This document shows, in pieces, positions 27,020-39,956 of a stretch of 64,000 nucleotides of DNA. The stretch's first letter is position 1; each line of letters opens with the position of its first letter. This DNA comes from Hirudinaria manillensis (Eukaryota > Annelida > Clitellata > Hirudinida > Hirudinidae): assembly GCA_034509925.1 (NCBI GenBank), contig CM067533.1:5179035-5243034 (forward strand). The letters run 5' to 3'. The translations under genes and the position numbers were made by a program. Below the pieces are notes generated by a model, which did no database searches, was not told where the DNA came from, and saw only the letters and a list, made by a program, of their open reading frames with translations.

Positions 27020-27758
27020 TAGAAATATTTATAGCAGAATTCTCTTTGGTCCTGTTATTATGATATACGTTAATACATATACATATACATATGTTATTAA
27101 TGCCTGATGTTATAATACCATTGCAATTATTTATTTGAAATCGCATGCAACCACGAGAACTTAACCGAACATCACGCGCAGGCCTTTTATATATACAAGA
27201 ACAATTCTGTCCAGAAAGGAGTTTATTCATACGTTATTCGTCTTAAATGCATTGTGATGGCAAGCGATAGACATATCTGTAGATTTAAGTTCTTATGTCT
27301 GAATGCTAACATCATTTTTAATGTCGGGTACATCAGACCGGCAACTTAAGAAAGTATGAAACTTAATAATTGTTAAGATTTATTCGAACTTCATTTCTTA
27401 AAAATCTGATGTTGAGGGACGACATGGGTGCGTATTTCATGACCAAACGTTATTGCTGAGCTAGCAGTGGTTTTAACCAAAACATACGCATTAATTAAAT
27501 AATTCTCCTCACGAAAAAAAAAATAATATCTTGCTCACGAAGTACATCGAAGTACAAAAAAATCCAAACTGAATAATTATTACACGTTCAATGCATGAAA
27601 TAAAAAGCATAAAAAGTCCGAGAACATAAATTCATCCAATCATGTCTTGAGACTTTAGGTTCTAAAAAATAATCGATTGTAAAATATTTAGCCACAACTG
27701 AATTTAAATCAATGTTTCCTGGAATTTTTTAGGAATATAATCAAGAAAAAAAAACCTC

Positions 27759-30700
27759 TTAACTTTGGAAAGATCGTGTCAGGTAGTACGTCCAATAAAT
27801 TACGTTAAAAATAAGAAAAAATAAAGGAAAACATATTCTCGATGCTATCTCAACCGACACAGCTTGGTCACATGAAGTGCTATTCTTGACATCCATGTTA
27901 TTCGTTGATCCGGTATCCATTGATTTCTTGTTTAATTCCAAACAAGAAATTCTGTTTGATGACTTTTTTATGCTGGACTGAAACAACAAAGACAGTTATT
28001 GAAGCTGTCTAAGAATAATAAATCCATGAATAATAAATGAATGAGGTTAGGTTAACCTGAGACTTTTTCTGTTTTCTTGAAAGGGTATTGACAATGCTGT
28101 ACTCAATGAATGCTGCGAAAACAAACACGAGGCATGTTGCCATCCAAACATCGCTGGCTTTTGTAAACGATCCTGCCGGTGAACTTTTGGCCAAAGTTGA
28201 ACTTTGAGTGGTGATGGTGAGGATTGTTAGGATGCTGAGTGAAGTACGGGCAGGAGTGGATTCAGGATCAATCCAAAATGACAGCCACGATAGCAGAACC
28301 ACGAGAAGACTTGGCAAATACAAGCTCAGAATATAAGCTTTGATGCGTCGCTTAAAGTGAAAATTTGCTCGTAGGCATGAAAATGATCCTAAAATAAATT
28401 CAAGTATGTTAATAACAAAACAGTCCAAATTCATTCATTTATTGTGCTTTCTGCAATTAATGAAAAATCTTTAATCGATTTCTTATGAGGGAAATATTTG
28501 TAAGTATATTTTATGAAACTTCGCGTCTGCTTTCATAAAACATTGGTTGTTTTAAACATATTTTAACATTTTGAGTTACATTGAAATATCTTTTAATCAA
28601 CCACTTATTAGTTGTTAATATGTGTTATAATCCAACCTATACTCTCAGAAGTCTTGATGCAATCCGTTTGCGTTGTTCCCGTAATTTCATATTCTGGCAA
28701 AGACATTTTGCCATCCATCTCGATTCCATTATTTTTTTCGTGCCACTGCAAAATCAATTCGTCCGATGTATATCCGTCTAAAAGAAAACAAACAAGACGC
28801 TTCCATTGAAATGCTTAATCGATTAAATTCTATTTTCATTAACTCACAGCTTCCCACTTCAATGTAACACGTCTGATTGTCCATCGGGTACATGTCTAAC
28901 ACCATGTTGCACGAAAGTGTTAATGTCAGTCGCTGACTGAATAAAATGGATCCATCGGGAGAAAGCCTGAGAAGCCTGTTTGGTACTGTTATTTCATGCA
29001 AGAACCCGGATTTTAAATTCCTCACAAATAAATCTGGCGTCCATATTCGATCGAACTGGTTTTGGTTCAGGGTTATGCTGTAAATACATATTTGTGAAGC
29101 ATAAGAACATATTGAACATGTATTAAATTGAGAGAATTCAGGAATTTCGTTTTAATTAAATAAACTCATAAAAGCAAAATAAAAATGCAAATTTGATATT
29201 GAATACAATACGAAGATATGTGTCTACCTTTTGTTGTAGTTATAATATACTAATCTAAAATCTGTCCAGAATTGCCTGAGATAGAGACTCATGGAATATT
29301 GCTGTATCAAAATAATAAAAAATAATTCCCATGCATTTAACGATCGACTATTAATCAATAGGAATGCGACGTTGAAAATGAATAAGCGATCTAATCCTGC
29401 AAAAAAATGTCATGTTGAGCGAGATCAAGAGTGGATCAATATGGAGTCCAAAATAGTCTGAGAATTTTTGATTGATCGCTGAGTGAAATTTTGAAATTCA
29501 TTCCGTTCATATTTCATTTAATAAAGTATTTAAAGACTTTTTTTACTTGATCGAATCAATTTTGAATAGCTGTTGGAAATATGTTAATATTTATTAAACT
29601 GCCTAACATTAAGACTTCCTTGAAGACATGGAGATGAAACGAAAAATGATATTACTTATTTAAGATTATGAATTACATATCAATGGTCTAGATTTATTTA
29701 CACGTTGTGCACACATTCCAGGGTTTTACATAAATTGATTCATATATTTGCTTTAAATCGATCTTATTTATGTAAGAGAAAGAGAGAAAAATTCAAACCA
29801 TTTCCGTTTCGCTGATGGAAGTGATTTTATTGATATTGAAGCTGACGAAAATGTTCAACGGTTTTTCTGGAATGGTAGGGATAAATGTGACCAAAACATT
29901 TGTTCTAATAATTATTTTTACGATTTATTGTTATAAATAATGCTGCCAACTTCTAATAACAACCGCTTGCATCTCGGTTGTTGACAACCTCCATCGTACC
30001 TTCGTCCAGCAAGGGTCTCATCCTGTTCTTATACCTGGAATTGTTGAGCACATTTTCGACGAGATCAGATACTGCCCTGACAACAATTTTTTTTTTATTT
30101 GTAATTTTTAAATTTGAATTTTAAATAAATAAAATTCATTTTGTTATAGCGTTATAACACATTTTATTACAGTCCTCGATCTAGCTTTATTTTAAGCGGT
30201 ACCTCGAACCAACGAAATGTTTGAGATGGAATTCAACTGAAAATAGGTTTTTAACGTAATATTAATAGGATAACTATTTTGTGTGTTTGCACTTATACTC
30301 TCACTTATGTCAACATTATTTGTCACACACACCGATTCATACGTAATACTGGTCGTATTTACAAGCACTTGTAAAATTCAAACATTCATGCTTCTGCATT
30401 TGGATAATTTCATTACAATTTCAAACAGATTTACTCAAGTTTTAATGTGACTTTCCGTTAAAAAATTTTATAGCAAGAAATAAATCACTGAAAGATTGGA
30501 ATGCCGGAACCTAAAGAGGGCAAAAATGCTTCCAACTGAGCCAAGAAGGCTTATTTAGGATCGCAAAATAATGAATTATTTGACGATAGGTAGATTAACT
30601 TAACTTAACGTGATTGCAATTTGGTCTAAGGAGACTATAAAGTCTGTGAAATAAATCACTCCTTTTCAATTCAGTGGACGAACTTTGAAAGCGCTACTTT

Positions 30701-31110
30701 AAATAGTGTTACTGAATCTGAAAAAGCGGTCTCCTCATCTAGAACATATTCCTCAAGCTAACTACACAAGCATAGTACTGAAGCATTTGATTTTTAGAGT
30801 TCCCGTTGACTTCCTGAATAATTTACATCCACGACCTCTTGTGGAACTGCTTTTGTCTAACGAAGCGTGAGTTGCTTCGACAGATTTTAATGATGGAAAT
30901 CAATTTTGATTGAATAATTAAGAATTATTTACCCCACTAAACCAAATCGAAAAAGATTAACTTTTGACTAAAAAGGTTACGTTGAAAACATTATGGCGAT
31001 CCTATAACAAATTAAAAAATGGAAAATTTATCTCGAACTTCTTACTTAGTTGTTCTTCCAATGCCCAGTTGGAGTAACACGAAAGTAAAGAACCTGAAAG
31101 ATGGCGACAT
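27759..31110 (-). CDS. Cys-loop ligand-gated anion channel, copy 5
   Basis: Complete eight-exon copy: 31046-31110 (ATG at 31110, signal peptide MSPSFRFFTFVLLQLG...), 30000-30076, 29799-29866, 29228-29301, 28848-29077, 28637-28777, 28057-28388 and 27759-27977. All phases agree (exon 1 in phase 2, the M1-M3 exon ending in phase 0). The extracellular domain shows the family's W-x-P-D stretch (IWTPDLFVRN), the Cys-loop (CNMVLDMYPMDNQTC) and the second pair (C-IKTSESIGSFS-C). M2 has TPARTSLSILTILTITTQSS, the classical anion-channel signature with Leu at 9'. The loop is polar, with M4 FPLFFLIFNVIYWTYYL. Closest sister is copy 4, but the last exons of the two differ strongly while the M1-M3 exon hardly differs. 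No defect seen. Confidence 0.88.
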
Positions 31111-31114
31111 CTGT

Positions 31115-32540
31115 TGTTGAATACAAACAACAGTTTAACTACTGCAAATCATCTTTACTTAGTGAATTATTGTTTATGTAATTGTATTACAAATATTACA
31201 GACACGAATAACTTTTAAAGAACTGCGAATGACACCTACTTCAATATTACTAATTATTACTAATTTTTAATAATAATTTCTTGTCATTATTGTGCCCAAT
31301 TCAACACTAAGGGATGCATTTGAAACCTTCGCTAGTTCAAGGCTGGACGAGCGGGCTGAAAGTCGCTTCTATAAAAACTAACAAACAGAGCAAGATGATT
31401 GACAGCTTGGAGTGCTTGTCTACCAATAAACTTCACGTTTTCCATAAATGATTAGTGATATAGATTTATTAATGTGGGAGGATTTATTAAATTAATTGCA
31501 TCGTACAGTCAGGCAGTCAAAAATAATTGTAAGTAATTGTAGCTCCAGTGTTAAGTACCACCTCACGTCATGAATCTGATAATTTGATTTGGAGATAATC
31601 AATAAAACAATTCTTGCTGCATTTTAACATGTGGACTCCAAAGTTATACTAATTCAAAGTACACTTTAAATTTTAAAATTTAAAAGCCTAATTTCTAATC
31701 AATCAAACAAACAGTAAAACCCCGACTGACGCGGTTCCCGATTTTTTTTCTCTAACATTTATTATTAAATAATATTAAATAATTAATTATTAATTAAAAA
31801 TTATGAATTTTTATAGTGAAGCTACATCTTACCTACCATGCATCCGGTCAAATACGATTATTTCTTCGAAATCTAAATAACTTTTCCACATGATTCTTCT
31901 GCTTTTTTTTTTTGTTATTTTGCATTAATAAATTTAAAGCGCTGCAATTTTATTAAACATTTCTCTTCTAAATTAATGTTTTGTTGGTCTTTCACAATTA
32001 AGCAAAATTTATATGAATTCTAAGCAGTGTTGTACCCCAACTTAAGCGGTTTATTTATTGCTGGTCCCAACCATGGCGTAACCTCAGGATAATTTTGTAT
32101 AGTCATTTAATGTAAACTCGAAATAGTGAACTATTGAAAATTAACCAAAAACATTTGCATTGCAATCACTCATGTACTGAGTTACTACTGAGTTTTATAG
32201 ACATTCACTAGATTTTATGTCTATTTTACTAAAGTAACTTTAGTAACCAACCAAATTTTTATAAAAACTTTTTCCGTCATTTATTGTTTCATCATTTCAT
32301 GTTAAAACATTGTTTTTTTTTGTTCCGTTGCAACGATATTATTTAAATCATATAAAGTGGTAATATTATAGAACATTAGAAAAGCGATTGCCCGAGAAAG
32401 GCCGATGTCACATGTAACTTATACTTCATAATTTGAATGAAAATACAGTTTTTATGAATATAATTCACCTAAATATCATCTATTCCTGGTGCAGTTTTTT
32501 AAATCTGTGCTCTGAAGCTCTAAGACAAAGCGAATTTCGA
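31115..32540. other. Intergenic, between channel copies 5 and 6
   Basis: AT-rich, nothing recognised. Confidence 0.5.
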
Positions 32541-32544
32541 TGTA

Positions 32545-34573
32545 TTAAGTCAAATAATAGGACCAATAAATAATATTAAAAATAATGAAAAAAGCAGGAA
32601 ACAGAAATCTTGAGGCAATCTCAACCGACATTGCTGGATCATTAGAAAATCTCTCTTTTAAAAATAAACTCAAAGTTTTTAAAAGATGTTTTTCTTGTTT
32701 CTGGTTGGAAATAGTAACGATGCCTTCTTTGGAAATATCTTTGACCTTTGACTGAATAACATTTAAAGTATAATTACAGTTTAAATCCATTCTATACTTA
32801 CTTAAACTCATAAAAATTGCTAATAAAAAGTATTTCAGAGTTTATTGAATCGAAGAAAATTATTAAAAAGCTATAAAAATAATGTATTATAAACTCCATT
32901 TCTATAAATATATAATTCAAATTCTAATCCTTTCAATATTAACGTAGCTATTGTACTAAAACAGTACCTGGTTCTTTCTGTGTTTTCTTGACAAAGTATT
33001 AACAATGCTGAACTCTATGAAAGCTGCAAAAACAAATACGAGACAAGTTGCCATCCAAAAATCACTAGCTTTTGTAAACGATCCTGCAGGAGAGCTTTTG
33101 GCCAATGTTGAACTTTGAGTGGTGATAGTGAGGATTGTTAGGATGCTCAGAGAAGTTCTGGAGGGAGTGGATTCAGGATCGATCCAAAATGACAACCACG
33201 ATAGCAAAACCACGAGAAGACTTGGCAAATAAGTTCCAAGTATGTATGCCTTAAGACGACGCTTCAAGTAGAAATATCCTCTCACGCACGGAAAAGTACC
33301 TAATCATGTACGATGTTGTATATAACAAACATTTTCATATATTAAATTTCAAAACACTGCTTTTATAGAAAATATCTAAAATGTTCAATGAAGAGTGTTC
33401 ATTAGTCACGTCTACCCGTGTTGTATTCCGAGCTGCAAGTTCCGATTGAAGTTCCTGTAATTTCGTATTCTGGCAGCGTGAATCCCTTTCCTAATTCTAG
33501 GGGATCTTTGGTAACATCCCAGCGAAAAATCATATCTTGAGTTGTATAAGCGACTGAAATCGTGTTAATCGGATGTTAGCGAAGAATTTGAACTCGGATA
33601 CTCTGTATAATTTGTGCTCACAACTGGAAAGGTCGAAAAAACACGTTTGGTTGTCCATAGGATATCTATCCAGGATCATGTTACAAATGAGTTTTGCAGA
33701 TATACGCTGACTGTAAAAAATACGTCCCTGTGGGAAAATTCTTATGTGTCTGTTCGGCACGGTTACCAAATGCAGAACGGCCGATTTAGAATTTTCTATG
33801 AACAAATCCGATGACCAAATTTGATCGAAGAAATTGTAATTCAAGGGGATACTGAAAAATATTTGAAATTCAAAAACATCATTATCATAATATAAGCCCG
33901 TGAGTTAACCTCTTGTTGAAATCTGTATATATTAATCTTTCGTCAGTCCAGGTCTGCCTTAGGTAGCAAGTCATGGAATATTCCTTAACAATGAAGATAT
34001 TCAGTTAAGAGTTCTTTTACAAAGAAATTATTACTGCTTATTATTACTATTTATTAAATTATTACATTAAATATTATTATTATTATTAAATATTACTCCG
34101 CCTGAATAAACCAAACAAAACTTGAGTTTATAAAGTCGTAAATTTTATCTCAAATGTTTATTTCCTACCATATCAACTTCATTAATTGAGCTGATCTCGT
34201 TTATATTCACGCCAATGAAAATCGTAAGTGGTTTTCCTGCAATTTTAAAAAGTTCTGTTTTTAATAAAAATAATTTAAATCTCTGAATATTTGTTCATAA
34301 TGCTTTGATTAATGCTAGTCAAAATGTTACATCTCTTAATACAACTTTAATACAATTGACAATTTTGTCCACTAAATAGTGGCTGCCTTTTTTTTTTATT
34401 AATTTTAATAAACTTCAAAAAATGATTGTAAAACCTTAAAAAATTGATCTTGATAAAGCAACAATTCGTAATTTAACTTTTTTAAATTTTCAAAACCTTC
34501 ATCGGCAAGGGGCCTCACTCTACTATTGTAAACCGAACTGTCCAGTAGACTTTCTATGATCTCGTTCATTGAT
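32545..34573 (-). CDS. Cys-loop ligand-gated anion channel, copy 6
   Basis: Compact copy with exon 1 not located. Exons: 34497-34573, 34169-34236, 33910-33983, 33622-33851, 33416-33553, 32968-33299 and 32545-about 32798. Cys-loop CNMILDRYPMDNQTC, second pair C-SSEYNTGTFP-C, and M2 preceded by TPSR, so Ala at -1' is Ser. The pore is otherwise like copies 4, 5 and 8, with Leu at 9'. The ligand-binding exon has the unusual IWSSDLFIEN where sisters have IWTPDLF. The M4 exon is long and lysine-rich (FPAFFIIFNIIYWSYYLT, then stop at 32545). Its extracellular domain resembles copy 8 most (VPNRHIRI, DLSS). No convincing signal exon was found in the 3.5 kb upstream, so the 5' end may lie further away, be unusual or be lost. 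Confidence 0.82.
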
Positions 34574-34579
34574 CTGCAA

Positions 34580-37500
34580 GAAGCTTTTGTTAATGGAAAT
34601 TATAGTTGATTTGTGATTTTGGAGAAAATGCACATCGTTATTCAACAAATAGTGAAATTAGTAAAGTTATTGGATTGTAATTCGAGATATTTTATCTTCC
34701 ATAAGTGGCAAAGTGGCGTCTTTTTACAATTGAATGTTAGAATCTTAAGAATTTAGATAGAATTTATTTCTACAAAGGATAAGGACATTTTCCAACACGT
34801 GTCATTTTTGACAGTTTTTCACAGTCACTCGATTCAACAATCAAAAAACAATCCTAAATAAATAGAGAAAGACTATTTGAAATATTGCCATTACACTCTC
34901 AATTAGATCCAATCGTTGATTATTTGAACTTCAGGAAGAAATTCATTAGAGAAAAAAACTCATTCACTTTAAAATCACATTCTTATCGAAGGGTTCATGT
35001 TCATGAAGTGTCATCCATGTTTTTAAAGTCAATTAATATTTCGTTAAACCTTTTCAACGTAGAAGTAACGCAAGTCGCCTCTAATAAGAATGTCATTGAT
35101 TTGTATATAACATCAGATTTGATGATCTACATTCCTTTCGAGGGCGCTTCTGGCAGTGCAAGATGGGTTTCGAACTCGACACCTTACAAGTGATGCCATG
35201 TTGTCACTACTTTCCTGCGCAATCTGAGAGAACTTACAAAACGAAAGTGTTGAAATTGGTTCTAAATAATAGAATTTCCAAAGAATCTTCTCTCGAAACA
35301 AAGATTTCTTAACTGAAGATTTTTTGAACAATCAATTTCGTAAATTAGTGCCTGTCAATGAAGGTACACAGAATTTTATTTTCTCAAATTGATTCTAACA
35401 CCTGACAAGTACCTGTTTAAAATATTTTTGCGACATGTTCTCAAATGTTTATCTTCCGTCTGGGTATAGGATTTTTATCTAGCAGATCAATATATGAAAT
35501 GGAAAACTCAAAGCTCATTAAACTTGGTTTATAAATTATAATAATAATCAGCTTTTAAGAGATGCAAAAATGATTTTAATAAAGATATTTTTAAAACTAA
35601 TATTGTTCATCACTCTATTGGATTATAATGAATATAAGTTTTTAAAGTTTAACTCTGGATTGTCTTTAAAATATACTTTGCGATTGCTTCTTGAAAGAAG
35701 TTTTAAGGAATATTATTTCAGATGATGTCTTCCCTAACGGACGTGGTTCAAATACAATTGTGCTCGGTGTCAGGGCGAGGTTAGGTTTAATCTCTAAATG
35801 TAATATTTAACAAACATTTCCCTTTTCCTGTCCCGGTAAAATTTGTATCCCCTTTGGAACTTTCATTGTACGTCCCGCCAAAGTTTGAGATCCACCAGTG
35901 TTTATGATTTTGTTAAATTGTCAATAAAATTCATTAATCCACTAATTAAGATTTTTGAAGTTTAAACCTAATCAGAAAAAAAGGCTAAAAAAAGATGAAA
36001 GCCATCCTAATGATGCTTGTAATGTGACCAATCCTTTGTATTGAATTAATGCGAGTTGGGCGTGATCTTTTCATCATATTTGAAAGCAGTCAAAGGTGCC
36101 TATGGAAACGTTGGGAATAATAAAATTAAAAATGAATTTACATAAAAACTTCTCCTTGAAATTAGAATTCCACGTCACAGCCTATCGGCATTTGAGATTC
36201 GTTATCGCACAATAATAATTTTAATTTCAAGCATTTTAAAACCTTGCTTAAATATGAAACCATAGTTCACACTTTTGGGTGGAAAGTGACTGATCCGAAT
36301 GATCTGAATTTAAGGATAAATTGAAAAAAATTTATATGAAATCAAACAAAACAAATCAAACGTAAACAAAAAAAAAAGATCTCCTGATTGTAATGAGATA
36401 TGTGAAATGCTAAATGAAGAGGCTATAGAATTGGGATTAGAAATAAGTTACCGGTCAAAGCTTAAACTCCTTAGAAATGTAATGAAAAATTATTTAATTG
36501 GATATCAAGCAAAAATCAGTGTATTCAGCAAGCACTTAAACCCGGTTCCATAGTTTCAATATTTAGCATTGGTAATGCAAATTGTTATTAATTTATTATG
36601 AAAATTAGTCATGAATATATTATGCAAATTAGTTTAAGAATTTATAAACATGCGAAGGAATAAGTTAAATTATTTGTGTCAAGTTAGTAAGAAATATAAA
36701 CGGTTTGTTTTAGAAGTATATATAAACTTTCCTTGCTTTTTTAAGAAAATCATTTTTTTTCTTTGCGTCTCTCAATTGTAATATCGCCACATCACTAACG
36801 AGAATTGTTTGAATAAAAATAAATAACATGAATAAGTAAATTTAATGGCCACCTGTTTGTTGTTCCACAGCTTACTTGTCCTAGAAATAAAATCAAAAGA
36901 CTTCCGCTTAGGTGAACATTCGTCTTTGCAGGCTTGGTTCCCATTTTGAAACTCAATCTTCATTTAAAATAAATTGCTTTGGCTCATAAAAGGTATTATG
37001 CAAATAATGTTTGAGGTACCTCAAGACTATTGAAGATCCTTTTATGTGCGTCGATGGAGACTGCAGGTAGTCCAATGCGCATGAAAGGAAATATCCAGTT
37101 GATCGATTAGCAGATGTTTTCAAAAGAAACTCATTTCAACGTCTCTGAAAATTATGCTACGAACACTGTAGCCAGAATTTAAGACAATTTTGACAGATAG
37201 GTAGGTAGGCGTAATTTTAATAACATATCCCTGTCCCAAACTTTCTCCTAATTTGTCCTTATAAAACAAAAATGAAGGTTTTGACAAATCATTCACCAAA
37301 ACCAGTTGCCAAACCTGAAATTAAAATTCTGTTTCCAAAGGATGTTCATTTTAAACAGTTTTGGAAAGTTTTTAAATCATATTTTCTTTAAAGTCAAATA
37401 AAATTTGCATGTAAACGTTCGACAAAGTTGCTCCATGAAATTACGCCGCAGACAAGCCGCAACTGTTAATCCTTTAATCCATGATTTGTGTGCCGATATT

Positions 37501-38150
37501 CCAGTGGAACTAATTTGTGGGTAAAAAATCAATCAGTGACAAGATTTCATAAAATTTTTACCAATCAAACTAATCATTCCTGACCAGTTATAAGCGATTA
37601 AACCCTAGGTTCTAACTTACCTTTTTTACTCAGCCCTGAGGATAAATATGACAACACCCCATATGATTTCACAAATGGTATTAAATAATCTAAAGGATGT
37701 GGGGAATCAGCAGAAAAACATGATTTAGATATGTATGTAACAACATTCATCTTTTTTTGCTCAAATAAAAATAATCCGAATTCACCTATTATATTGCCAC
37801 TTCAGTTTAAATATTCTCCAATTTTCTTATTCTTCAGCTATTGACTTGAACCTTTAGTTCCGTCAGTACACTCCTGAGGGAACAACTTATCGTGTAAAAA
37901 ATAATAAAGAAATTTAAAACCAGTCACAAATTGAAAGTTTATAATAAGCAAATCAATAACATAGTCACTGTATTGCGCACATTTTATTATTCCTAACAAA
38001 CAACAGGGAAAACTGTGCATCATTCTGCACAAAGCCAAGAGTATCAAAACGCATTTTAATCGTTTAAATCATGCTATGCGTTAATTATATTTCACTATAT
38101 TTTAATTATATTTATATTTAGTTTTATATTTAATTATATTTATGCAATCC
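34580..38150. other. Intergenic, upstream of channel copy 6
   Basis: 3.5 kb where exon 1 of copy 6 would be expected; none with a phase-2 donor was found. A weak tRNA-like B-box (AGTTCGAAACC, minus strand near 35165) is the only motif noted. Confidence 0.4.
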
Positions 38151-38600
38151 ATTGAAATAAACCGAAAAAAATTGTAACCAACAAACAACATTAAAAATGT
38201 GAAAAGTGTAAGGAAAGATTCTTAAGGCTAATTCAGCCGATTTTGTTAGATTGGAAGAAACTTTTACAAAAGTCCAGTTTCTCACAAACATTCATCCCCT
38301 GCCATTTAGATTTAGATATTTTTCTCATCACTGATTAACTAAAATTAAATATATACACTTTTTAGCTTCTGCCACAATTTTATATATTGATACTATTCGA
38401 CAACAACTTGTTTCCTTTTGTGATTTCTGGAGAGCGTGCTATCGATTCTGTGTTCAATAAATGACGCAAAAACAAATACGAGACATGCTGCCATCCAAAA
38501 ATCACTTGCTTTTGTGAAGGACCCTTCAGGAGAGCTTTTGGTCAAATTTTTAACTTCGAGCGATGATGGAGAGGATCTGGATACAAAGAAATGGTATCAT
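38150..38600 (-). pseudogene. Decayed copy 7 of the Cys-loop channel array
   Basis: Two remnants of the same gene family in array order. At about 38410-38600 the end of the M1-M3 exon is readable (GSFTKASDFWMAACLVFVF, then TLSRNHKRKQ and a donor), but the part before M2 is gone. An in-frame stop and a one-base shift fall in M2 (around 38535-38550). At about 38155-38270 a diverged M4 is readable (FPYTFHIFNVVCW), out of frame with the remainder of its exon. No Cys-loop exon or 5' exons are found between 38.6 and 39.9 kb. The M3 part still encodes residues identical to copy 6 and 8, so the loss is fairly recent compared with the divergence of copies 1-3. Confidence 0.8.
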
Positions 38601-39419
38601 GAAAATTCATTGCGGGAAAATTCACTGAAGGAAAACTCAGATAAAGATGCGTAATATAATACGTGGTTATTCCAAAAGAATTTCAGTGGTTCCCATAGAA
38701 TGCTGATTATTGCTACTAATCAAAATATCCAGTTGAACGAGTTTTGGTTTGCCGACTGGATTTTTGAGTCTCTTCCATCTCTGTTTTCCGAGTTGTACGT
38801 GAATCATGGTGTTGTTTGTGAAAAAGAGCATCATAGATTAATTTGAGGGGCTTGGTTTATAATTTTAACTTTTAATTCAGTTTTCATTTAAATTAAACCT
38901 TCCAATATGAATATTGTATTATTCAAAATGGTCGTTATCGTTTCACAACTGCGATTTATTTTGCTTTTAAGATGAATTTTCCAGAATCGAATTTTCCGAA
39001 GATTCTGACCTATCTTCTTTAGCTAATATTGGGATTCCTCTAATTGAAAAGACATTAATATATCGAAGTGAGGTCAAGGAAATTTCTCCTTAAGTTTTGA
39101 TTATAAAGCGGTGAATTAAGTATAGACTGGAGGAAGGCTTTGGCGAATAGAACGGGTATATACGAGTCGATTATCCCAGTTGAACTGCCTGGTCCTGGAT
39201 CGATGAAATGGTTAAAACACTCACCGTACACGGTGGCCAGATCGTCTTGCAAGAGCGCCTCCACCCAGCTATGTATGAGTGTTTATAAATACAACCAAGA
39301 GTGGAAGACTATGGAATTTTTTGACTTATTAATTAAAATAAATAACTCACGCTGAAGTCCTAATCCTAGTCGTGGTAATGGAAGTAGGCTAACGTTATTA
39401 AACAAAAACATAGGATGTT

Positions 39420-39500
39420 CCACTCAGGCAACCATTGAAAGCTTTAGAAAGTCTCTCAAGACGCATTTATTCGGTGGCCTTGAGGTCCGGTGATTCGGAC
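39420..39500 (+). mobile_element. Possible LINE 3' remnant
   Basis: A short frame, STQATIESFRKSLKTHLFGG and then a stop, resembles the last residues of many LINE reverse transcriptases (SFK-LKTHLF). It is isolated; nothing upstream supports it. Confidence 0.4.
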
Positions 39501-39956
39501 GTAAGCCACCATAAAGATCCTCTTTTTTTAATTGATTTGATGTTCTCACACTCCAACGGTTAAGGCGGAGGCACCGACCAAATCATTTAGAATAACTGAA
39601 AGGTATAGGACTTTAATAGACAACTTTAATAAACAAACACTGCTATTAAAATTTGTAGCTTGTTGTGACTTCATTGCTGCTTCACAGACTTGAATCGATT
39701 GAATACGCCAAAGGATTGTAATGTGTGAAAACTGTTGATGAATAACAGGTGATATTGTCAACGCAATAAACGTCTAAACATCCTCATTAATCACTATCAC
39801 AAAGTACCGTGAAACAGTTATGGTGCATTGAAAGGTGCAAAATTAAGCATGAAGATTGATTGCATGAATTGATGCTGCAAATACGAATAATGAATATTTG
39901 ATAAATTGATGTTATTGGGAGGTAATTAAAATAACAAAAACAAACAAGATCGTTGA

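Noticed and set aside
35120-35220. tRNA-derived SINE
   Set aside because: A B-box-like AGTTCGAAACC is present, but no A box at proper spacing and no fold.
39055-39264. Minus-strand ORF (EALLQDDLATVYGECFNHF) as a host exon
   Set aside because: No splice-site context or family match; left unassigned.
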